Positions 58,319-64,000 of a stretch of DNA of 64,000 bases are shown one piece after another. The DNA is taken from contig JOAZ01000019.1 in the NCBI GenBank assembly GCA_000720535.1, forward strand, positions 62,001 through 126,000, read 5' to 3'. Below the pieces are notes generated by a model. That model saw only the letters and a program-made list of their open reading frames with translations. It did not search any database and was not told where the DNA came from. Every line of letters starts with the position of its first letter. Positions within the stretch are counted from its first letter, which is position 1. A program made the translations under genes and the position numbers. Source of the DNA: Streptomyces halstedii. GTDB taxonomy: Bacteria; Actinomycetota; Actinomycetes; Streptomycetales; Streptomycetaceae.

Positions 58319-59275
58319 TCACTCCGCGACCGTGGTGTAGCGGCCCGCGGCGCCCCGGCCGTCCCAGGGCTCACAGCGCTCGGAGAGGTCGATCCGCACG
58401 CCGTGCGGCTCCAGGGCCTCGACGACCCGGCGCTCCATCGGCTCGGTCAGGAAGTGGTGGTGCAGGTCCAGCGCCGTCAGGTGGGTGAGCGGCTGGCCTT
58501 CGAGCAGCGCGGCCGCCCCCTCGTCACCGAGTGTGCCGGAGGAGAGGTCGAGCGTCCGGAGCCGGGCGACGACCGGGGCCGAGGCGATCGCGGTCGCGAT
58601 CTCGTTCTCCAACTCGCTGTTGCGCAGGCCGAGATGGTGGAGCCGGGGGAAGCGGGTGCCGGAGAGCAGCGGCGCGAGGTGGCGCAGGGACGCGTCGCCT
58701 CCGTACGCGGACACCCCGAGCCAGAGTTCGAGCCGCTCCAGCGCGGGCAGCTCGCTGTCCAGCACCCCGCGCACCACCTCCGCCGGCAGGCCGCCGCTCT
58801 CGATCGTCAGCGCCCGCAGGGACGCGTGCCGGACCGGCGGGAACACCAGGCCGCTGCCGCCACGGACACCGAGCTCGGTCAGGGCGGGGTAGGCGGTGAG
58901 GAGAGCGGTGACGTCCGACTGCTCGATCCAGGAGATCTCGGCCTCCTCCATCTCCAGGTCCCCGACGAAGACCGCCTCCAGCGAGGTGAAGCGGTCGGCG
59001 GCGGCCACGACGAGGCCGATGGGATGCGAGGAGTCCTTCTCGTACGCCTCACCCCACTGCCCGATGATCAGCGCCCGCACCCCGGCGGGGTCGACGGCTT
59101 CGAGGAACGCGTCGAACTGCTGCTCCCAGGCGTCGTCCCTCTCGTCGTCGTAGGGATCGACCCGGAGGCGCCAGGCCGCGTCCCCCGCCTCCGGCCGTAC
59201 GGTCCCACCGGTCTCAAGCTGGAAATCCACGGCCGGGAGGCCGAGCAACTCGTGCAGATGTTCCACACCGGGCAT
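58319..59275 (-). CDS. STM4015-family leucine-rich-repeat protein, copy B
   Basis: A 318-residue paralogue of copy A, with the same repeat order (LPALERLELWLGVSAYGGD, FPRLHHLGLRNSE, LRTLDLSSGTLGDEGA, LTHLTALDLHHHFLTEP) and a C-terminus ending GRYTTVAE, matching copy A at R-Y-x2-V-x-E. ATG 59275 lies 10 bp after AGGAG. It is first in the operon, about 40 bp downstream of a DNA-damage-type promoter. Confidence 0.87.
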   Translation of the reverse strand: MPGVEHLHELLGLPAVDFQLETGGTVRPEAGDAAWRLRVDPYDDERDDAWEQQFDAFLEAVDPAGVRALIIGQWGEAYEKDSSHPIGLVVAAADRFTSLEAVFVGDLEMEEAEISWIEQSDVTALLTAYPALTELGVRGGSGLVFPPVRHASLRALTIESGGLPAEVVRGVLDSELPALERLELWLGVSAYGGDASLRHLAPLLSGTRFPRLHHLGLRNSELENEIATAIASAPVVARLRTLDLSSGTLGDEGAAALLEGQPLTHLTALDLHHHFLTEPMERRVVEALEPHGVRIDLSERCEPWDGRGAAGRYTTVAE

Positions 59276-59316
59276 GGCGCTGAGCTCCTGTTGCTGAGGA
59301 CGATTGATGTCCGCAA

Positions 59317-59339
59317 GGTCTATCAAGCCCCACTGACAA
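59317..59339 (-). promoter_or_regulatory. RecA-NDp (PafBC)-like promoter of the STM4015-STM4011 operon
   Basis: On the minus strand TTGTCAGTG (59339-59331), 8 bp, then TAGACC (59322-59317). This matches the actinobacterial RecA-independent DNA-damage promoter TTGTCRGTG-N8-TAnnnT at all conserved positions except the final T. Transcription would start about 35 bp before the copy B ATG. Confidence 0.65.
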
Positions 59340-59412
59340 CGGCGCGGCCGGGCCGGGCCGGAGCGCGTCGGAAGGGCGTGGACGGAGGCTTCCGGGCCCG
59401 GTCCGGGGCCCG

Positions 59413-59435
59413 TTGTCAGACCCCCGCCGTAGCGT
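59413..59435 (+). promoter_or_regulatory. RecA-NDp (PafBC)-like promoter of the small protein/DUF6745 pair
   Basis: TTGTCA (59413-59418), then GAC in place of GTG, 8 bp, and TAGCGT (59430-59435). It mirrors the divergent site on the other strand: CCGTTGTCAG is identical in both, at 59410-59419 here and as the complement at 59333-59342. Confidence 0.6.
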
Positions 59436-59483
59436 TCTGTTCGTGGTCGGCACAGCGGGTGCCGCCGTGGAGGGGAGACGTCT

Positions 59484-59810
59484 GTGTACCGGCAGGGTGA
59501 CGTGCTGATCATGGCTCTGGAGGAGTCGGCGGTGCCGGCCCAGTTCCTCAAGGCGCCGGGCGAACTGCGGGACGGGCGGGGGCAGCTGGTGCTCGCACTG
59601 GGCGAGGTCACCGGGCACGCGCACGCGGTGCGGGGGCCGGGCAGGCTCCTGCGGGAGGCCGGTCCTTTCGGGCCGATGCTGCTCCATCTCCCCGAGGGCG
59701 GCCGGGTGGTGCACGAGGAGCACGCCCCCATACCCCTGCCCAAGGGGTGGTTCAGGGTGGTGCGGCAGCGGGAGTACGCGCCGGGTGCCGTCCGCATCGT
59801 CGCCGACTGA
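59484..59810 (+). CDS. Conserved small protein upstream of DUF6745 gene, function unknown
   Basis: A 108-residue soluble, beta-rich-looking protein. Conspicuous blocks are the N-terminal YRQGDVLIMALEE, LALGEVTGHAHAVRGPGR and the C-terminal HEEHAPIPLPKGWFRVVRQREY. The three His in GHAHAV and HEEHAP could bind a metal. I recall similar small proteins next to LRR or DUF6745 genes in other bacteria but no function. GTG 59484 follows GGAGGGGAG. It is followed 99 bp later by the DUF6745 gene and is expressed from a damage-type promoter. Confidence 0.8.
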   Translation: MYRQGDVLIMALEESAVPAQFLKAPGELRDGRGQLVLALGEVTGHAHAVRGPGRLLREAGPFGPMLLHLPEGGRVVHEEHAPIPLPKGWFRVVRQREYAPGAVRIVAD

Positions 59811-59909
59811 CGGGGCGGGCGGTGCGGCGGCGACGGGACGGGACGGCACGGGTGACGTGCCGTGGGTGATGTGCGGTCAGCGCAGACGGATTGGGGACGG
59901 GGAACACCG

Positions 59910-60911
59910 ATGCAGTACGTGAACGACTGGCGGGCCGTGGCGGCGGCGACGGGCGGGGCAGACCGGGGAACCGCGGAGGACGGGGTGCGGCTCGCCTACC
60001 GCCGCGCCGGACTCGCGGAACCGGAGCGGATCATCTGGGTGGACTCACCCCGGGCGGCCGTCGAGGCGGTGGAGAAGCTGACCGACGCCGGACGCTCCGT
60101 GCGCGAGGAGGTGCGCACCCGGCCGTGGGCCGAGGAGCGCCGCCGGATGTACGACGAGCTGGGACCGGCCGGCTGGTCGGCCCTGTGGTCCGCCACCGGG
60201 GCCCAGTTGTGGGAGACCACGGCCGCCCTGGCCGAGCGGATACGGGCAGGTGTGGTCGCGGACCTCGCGGACGTGCCCGAGGACGAGTCCGACGTGCGGC
60301 TCGTTCTGCTCGACGCGGTCCTCGGCCAGCACGACGCGGCCTGGCTCGCCGCCTTCGACGGCCGCGGCGACCGGCTGAACGGCCTGGCGGAGGTCGCCAG
60401 GAACGCCGGCTGGTGGTGGCCCTACGAGCGGGCCGTGGTGATCAGCGAACGGCCGGTCGCCCTCCACCGCGACGAGGCGGGACGGCTCGACCGGGGCGAC
60501 GGGCCCGCGCTCGCCTACCGCGACGGCTTCGCGCTGCACGCCTGGCGGGGCATGCCCGTACCGGCCGAATTCCTCGACGGACTCGCGGATCTGACGCCCG
60601 AGCGGATACGCGCCGAGGAGAACGCCGAGCTGCGCCGCGTGATGCTGGAGTACTACGGCTACGACCGCTACCTGGCCGAATCGGACGCCGAGCCGGTGCA
60701 CCGGGACGAGACCGGCGTCCTCTGGCGGATCGCGCTGGAGGGCGACGAGGACGTCGTCATGGTCGAGGTCGTCAACTCGACGCCGGAGCCGGACGGCACC
60801 CACCGCACGTACTGGCTGCGGGTGCCGCCCAGCACGAGGACGGCGAAGGACGGCGTCGCCTGGACGTTCGGGGTCGAGGGAGAGGCCTACGCCCCGCTGC
60901 GCCAGACCTGA
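59910..60911 (+). CDS. DUF6745-family protein
   Basis: A 333-residue protein. The C-terminal half shows the DUF6745 hallmark as I remember it: ISERPVALHRDEAGRLDRGDGPALAYRDGFALHAWRGMPVPAEF in adjoining blocks, then LTPERIRAEENAELRRVMLEYYGYDRYL. The N-terminal half is helical and Glu/Arg-rich. Biochemical role unknown; the HRDEAGRLxR-x-DGPA unit looks like a repeat-type beta hairpin. ATG 59910 follows GGGGACGGGGAAC. It probably shares a transcript with the 108-residue protein and is linked by its promoter to the STM4015 operon. Confidence 0.82.
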   Translation: MQYVNDWRAVAAATGGADRGTAEDGVRLAYRRAGLAEPERIIWVDSPRAAVEAVEKLTDAGRSVREEVRTRPWAEERRRMYDELGPAGWSALWSATGAQLWETTAALAERIRAGVVADLADVPEDESDVRLVLLDAVLGQHDAAWLAAFDGRGDRLNGLAEVARNAGWWWPYERAVVISERPVALHRDEAGRLDRGDGPALAYRDGFALHAWRGMPVPAEFLDGLADLTPERIRAEENAELRRVMLEYYGYDRYLAESDAEPVHRDETGVLWRIALEGDEDVVMVEVVNSTPEPDGTHRTYWLRVPPSTRTAKDGVAWTFGVEGEAYAPLRQT

Positions 60912-61054
60912 CCTGGACCACCCGGACCGCCGTGGCCGGTGGCCTGGCAGGGGCGGGGCGCGGGCAGGGGCGTGGGCAGGGAGCGGCGGGGCGTGCGCCG
61001 TGGGCCAGTGGCGGGCGGTGGCGATCCCTGGCCCCCGCCCGCCGCCGGGCGCGG

Positions 61055-61666
61055 TCAGGCCGTCAGGGCCGCGTGCTCGATGCCCAGTTCGTGCGCGAGT
61101 GCTTCCTCGGTCCACCGGATCATGGTGGCCCGTGAGAGAGGGCCCGCGTACGACGTCATCTGGAGGGCCAGGCCGTCCAGCAGGGCGGTCAGCCGCCAGG
61201 CCACCGAGACCGGGTCCTCGCAGCGGAACTCCCCGGCCGCCGCTCCCTCCTCGATGACCTCCGCCAGCTCGGCCTTCCACTGCTGGTCGAGATCGCCCGC
61301 GACCTCGCGCAGCGCCGGATCGCGCAGCGAGGCGGCCCAGCCCTCGATCCACAGGCGCCAGCCCTTGGCCCGCCCGGTCGGGGCGTACCAGCGGACGGCG
61401 GCCCGCAGCCGCCGCACCGCACTCGTACGGCGCGCCAGGATTCCGCGCAGATGGGCCAGATCGGCCTCGGCCGCGTAGGCGAAGGCCGAGGCGACCAATT
61501 TCTCCTTGGAGGAGAAGTGGTAGAGCACCAGGGCGTTGCTGACGCCCAGGACGGAGGCGACATCGGCGATCCTCAGCGAGGACACACCTCGCACCTCGAT
61601 CTGCTCGACGGCGGCGCGCAGGAGCTCCTCACGCCGCTCCGCCACGCTCAGCCGCACTCTCGCCAT
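61055..61666 (-). CDS. TetR/AcrR-family regulator (BetI-like C-terminus)
   Basis: A 203-residue regulator. HTH: ERREELLRAAVEQIEVRGVSSLRIADVASVLGVSNALVLYHFSSKEKL in two parts, residues about 9-56. The C-terminal domain resembles BetI-type TetR proteins (WRLWIEGWAASLRDPALREV; WRLTALLDGLALQM). ATG 61666 is the start. It is divergent from the PPOX-type flavoprotein gene (119 bp), its most probable target. Confidence 0.92.
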   Translation of the reverse strand: MARVRLSVAERREELLRAAVEQIEVRGVSSLRIADVASVLGVSNALVLYHFSSKEKLVASAFAYAAEADLAHLRGILARRTSAVRRLRAAVRWYAPTGRAKGWRLWIEGWAASLRDPALREVAGDLDQQWKAELAEVIEEGAAAGEFRCEDPVSVAWRLTALLDGLALQMTSYAGPLSRATMIRWTEEALAHELGIEHAALTA

Positions 61667-61785
61667 CCGGCCACCCTAACCAATGCCCGGCCGCGTCACC
61701 GCCCCGCCCGTATCCGCCGGAGCGGGACCCGGACACGGAGTCCTGGATGCGGAATCCTGCGGCACGCACGGACGTTGGAGTCGGC

Positions 61786-62226
61786 ATGACCGACAACGAA
61801 TCCGCGCGCGAAGCGCTGCTCCGTCTCCTCGGCGAACACGACGGAGGGGTGCTCGTCACCCTCAAGCGCGACGGCAGGCCTCAGCTGTCCAACGTGAACC
61901 ACGCCTATTACCCCGAGGAGGGAGTGATCCGGGTGTCGGTCACCGAGGGCCGGGCGAAGACGCGCAACCTGCGCAGGGACCCACGCGCGAGCTACCACGT
62001 GACCAGCGACGACCGGTGGGCGTGGACCGTCGTCGACGCCACGGCCGAGCTCGGTCCGCCCGCCGCCGACCCGCATGACGAGACGGTGGAGCAGCTGATC
62101 ACGCTCTTCCGGGACGTGCAGGGCGAACACCCGGACTGGGACGACTACCGACGAGCCATGGTGCGGGACAGCAGGGTCGTCCTCACCCTGCGGATCGAGC
62201 ACGTGTACGGGCAGCCGCGTGCCTGA
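61786..62226 (+). CDS. PPOX-class FMN/F420-dependent oxidoreductase
   Basis: A 146-residue split-barrel protein. GGVLVTLKRDGRPQLSNVNHAYYPEEGVIRVSVTEGRAKTRNLRRDPRASYHV (in parts) is the typical flavin/F420-binding region, and WAWTVVDATAELG follows. Members related to Rv1155 use F420H2 or FMN to reduce small molecules. ATG 61786 lies 7 bp after GGAG; an in-frame ATG at 61747 is less likely. It is divergent from a TetR gene. Confidence 0.9.
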   Translation: MTDNESAREALLRLLGEHDGGVLVTLKRDGRPQLSNVNHAYYPEEGVIRVSVTEGRAKTRNLRRDPRASYHVTSDDRWAWTVVDATAELGPPAADPHDETVEQLITLFRDVQGEHPDWDDYRRAMVRDSRVVLTLRIEHVYGQPRA

Positions 62227-62325
62227 CGCGCGCCCGTACGGGGGTGGACCCCGGCGTACCGCCCACCGGGCTCCGGCGTACCGCCCGCCTCTGACGAAAA
62301 CCTACCGACTGCCCCAGGAGATCTT

Positions 62326-63570
62326 GTGACCGGTGCCGACAAGCGGCCTTCCCTCCGAGCGAGAGTCCGCTCGCTGCGCCCCGTGGCCTTCGGCGCGGAA
62401 CCGGACGGCGCGCGGATGGAGCGCATCCGCAGCTCGCCTCATTTCGCCGACGGCGTGTTCCAGAACCCGTTGGAGGCACGGACCGTCCCGTCCGGCTCCA
62501 TGGCCGATTTCGCGAAGGCCTACTTCCGCAAGGAGGAGCGGGCCCGCAGGGCACCGACCGGAACCGTGCCGGTCCACGCGACCACGGTGGCCGATCTCGC
62601 CGCCCCGCCCGCCTCGGGCCTGCGTCTGACCTGGCTCGGGCACTCCAGTGTGCTCGCCGAGATCGACGGCGCTCGGGTGCTGTTCGACCCGGTCTGGGGC
62701 GAGCGCTGCTCACCGTTCTCCTTCGCGGGACCCAAGCGCCTGCACCCGGTGCCCGTACCCCTGGCCGCGCTGGGCTCCGTCGACGTCGTCGTCATCTCGC
62801 ACGACCACTACGACCACCTGGACCTTCCCACGATCAGGGCCCTGGCCAAGAGCTCCACGGTCTTCGCGGTGCCGCTGGGCGTCGGCGCCCATCTGGAGTA
62901 CTGGGGTGTGGCCCCCGACCGGATCCACGAACTGGACTGGAACGAGACCGCGCGGGTCGCGGGGATCGCCCTGACCGCCACCCCGGCCCGGCACTTCTGC
63001 GGGCGCGCGCTGCGTAACCAGCAGCACACCCTCTGGGCCTCCTGGGTCGCCGCAGGGCCGGAACACCGCGTCTACCACAGTGGCGACACCGGGTACTTCT
63101 CCGGCTTCCACGACATCGGCGCGGAGCACGGGCCCTTCGACGCGACCATGATCCAGATCGGCGCCTACTCCAACCACTGGCCGGACGACCGCAGACACGG
63201 CGAGCCCGACCCGGGCGCCTGGCCCGACATCCACATGACCCCCGACCAGGGGGTCCGGGCGCATCTCGACCTCCAGGGCGGCGATCCGGCCGAGGGGGTC
63301 ATGCTGCCGATCCACTGGGGCACGTTCAATCTCGCGATGCACCCGTGGGCCGAGCCCGCCGAGTGGTCCATGCGCGCCATGGAGTCCGTCGGGGCGACGA
63401 TGGCGGCGCCACGGCCGGGCCAGCCCTTCGAGCCCGCCGACCCCCGGCCGGTCGAGCCGTGGTGGCGAGCGGTCGCGCAGGAGCCGGCCGCGGGCTGGGG
63501 CAACTGGCCCCCGGTCCACGTACCGCTCGCCCGTCACCTCGCGCGCGGCGATCTGGTGGCGGATGCGTGA
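62326..63570 (+). CDS. MBL-fold metallohydrolase (NAPE-PLD / UlaG-like)
   Basis: A 414-residue hydrolase. The zinc motif is ISHDHYDHLD (H-x-H-x-D-H), preceded by TWLGHSSVLAEIDGARVLFDPVWGERCSPF, with later ligands in TPARHFCGR, YHSGDTGYFSGF and PIHWGTF. This layout matches the N-acyl-phosphatidylethanolamine phospholipase D-like group, suggesting phosphodiester or phospholipid hydrolysis. The N-terminal 100 residues include the family block RSSPHFADGVFQNP. GTG 62326 follows CAGGAG. Possibly co-transcribed with the PPOX gene (99-bp gap). Confidence 0.92.
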   Translation: MTGADKRPSLRARVRSLRPVAFGAEPDGARMERIRSSPHFADGVFQNPLEARTVPSGSMADFAKAYFRKEERARRAPTGTVPVHATTVADLAAPPASGLRLTWLGHSSVLAEIDGARVLFDPVWGERCSPFSFAGPKRLHPVPVPLAALGSVDVVVISHDHYDHLDLPTIRALAKSSTVFAVPLGVGAHLEYWGVAPDRIHELDWNETARVAGIALTATPARHFCGRALRNQQHTLWASWVAAGPEHRVYHSGDTGYFSGFHDIGAEHGPFDATMIQIGAYSNHWPDDRRHGEPDPGAWPDIHMTPDQGVRAHLDLQGGDPAEGVMLPIHWGTFNLAMHPWAEPAEWSMRAMESVGATMAAPRPGQPFEPADPRPVEPWWRAVAQEPAAGWGNWPPVHVPLARHLARGDLVADA

Positions 63571-63682
63571 CGGGCGGGGCGGCCGCCCACCACCGGGCGA
63601 CCGCCGAAGGCCCGCCGGACGGCGCTGACCGGACAGCGGCGGGCGGCACCGGACCCGGCCGGACCGGCGCGGGACCAGCGGA

Positions 63683-64000
63683 TCAGGCAGGCTCGTGCGG
63701 TCCGGGCGTTCGCAGCAGTGCCTCCAACGGCCGTACGCCTTCGCCCGTGAGGAGGGTGCGGGCCGTCGCGATCCGCTGTTCCCGCGCCGGTCCCGGACGG
63801 GTCAGGACGTCCAGGGACCGGGTCAGCGCCGCGGCGTCCGGGGCGTGGTCGGTGAGGCCGTCCGCCGCCATCCTCCTGGCGCCCTCGCGTCCGTGCCCCG
63901 GAATGGTGCGGTAGCTGACGACCGGCACCCCGACGGCCATCGCCTCCAGTGCCGTCTGGCCCGCTGCGTTGTCGACGAGCGCGTGGGACGCCGACAGGAG
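63683..64000 (-). CDS. Glycosyltransferase, C-terminal part (truncated by window end)
   Basis: The frame runs to the window edge; 105 residues of the C-terminus are present. The segment VDNAAGQTALEAMAVGVPVVSYR followed by IPGHGREGARRMAADGL is the nucleotide-sugar binding half of a GT-B glycosyltransferase like MurG or diacylglycerol galactosyltransferases. The N-terminal half and start lie outside the window. It converges on the MBL-fold gene with a 112-bp gap. Confidence 0.82.
   Translation of the reverse strand, partial: LLSASHALVDNAAGQTALEAMAVGVPVVSYRTIPGHGREGARRMAADGLTDHAPDAAALTRSLDVLTRPGPAREQRIATARTLLTGEGVRPLEALLRTPGPHEPA

Noticed and set aside
1-64000. CRISPR arrays, tRNA/rRNA genes, insertion sequences or prophage
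   Set aside because: No spaced repeat array, cloverleaf or rRNA-like stretch, transposase or integrase was seen. All repeats found are short tandem or operator-like.

Overview
The window is high-GC actinobacterial chromosome and looks like the interior of a Streptomyces genome. The evidence is a WhiB-type protein, an SsgA-like sporulation protein, many GTG/TTG starts, near-absence of TTA codons (one in-frame TTA seen), a complete hopanoid operon, and a c-di-AMP (ydaO) riboswitch leader in front of a LysM/M23 wall hydrolase. From memory, the order idi - CDF transporter - lipid/polymer genes - hopanoid genes resembles the S. coelicolor SCO6750-SCO6771 neighbourhood. I saw no rRNA, tRNA, CRISPR array, insertion sequence or prophage.

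Layout. 1-4.3 kb: WhiB-like protein, an atypical GH46 chitosanase, an acyl-ACP desaturase behind an operator-like repeat array, an SsgA-like protein, endonuclease V and a small membrane protein. 4.3-12.4 kb: a lipid-catabolism block (saccharopine-dehydrogenase-like trans-enoyl reductase; divergent alpha-methylacyl-CoA racemase, acyl-CoA dehydrogenase, thiolase and FadB fusion; convergent MerR regulator). 12.4-20.5 kb: VOC protein, macrodomain, TetR, a divergent pair of MpaB/DUF2236 genes (one with a TTA codon at codon 7), LacI regulator, BCCT transporter and D-amino-acid oxidase. 20.5-30.6 kb: ABC-F ATPase, Tex, an SCO6745-like protein, a crotonase, a histidine-kinase-like ATPase, Idi, a CDF metal transporter and a GalE-like epimerase.

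30.9-38.0 kb is a compact operon predicted to make and export a polyol-phosphate lipid or wall polymer. It holds a CDP-alcohol phosphotransferase fused to extra domains (probably CTG start), a nucleotidyltransferase, a glycerol-1-phosphate-dehydrogenase-like enzyme, a second CDP-alcohol phosphotransferase lacking the last motif Asp, a GT2 glycosyltransferase and a TagG/TagH-type ABC exporter. 38.4-48.2 kb is the hopanoid operon hpnC-hpnD-small ORF-hpnE-prenyl synthase-shc-hpnG-hpnH-aminotransferase. The extra ispG and dxs copies I remember from the S. coelicolor cluster are absent; a strong hairpin lies where they would be.

48.4-52.8 kb: XRE/cupin regulator with a 9-bp inverted repeat, small membrane protein, tyrosine phosphatase, riboswitch-controlled M23 peptidase and an SGNH hydrolase. 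52.85-59.3 kb is the best candidate for an undescribed system: a tightly packed minus-strand operon of the STM4011-STM4015 type (two radical SAM proteins, a sulfatase-like hydrolase, an ATP-grasp protein and two leucine-rich-repeat proteins). It shares a divergent control region with a small protein plus a DUF6745 protein. Both divergent promoters resemble the RecA-independent DNA-damage promoter (TTGTCRGTG-N8-TAnnnT, PafBC type), so I infer a damage- or stress-induced modification system. The window ends with TetR, an F420/FMN-type PPOX protein, an MBL-fold hydrolase and a truncated glycosyltransferase.
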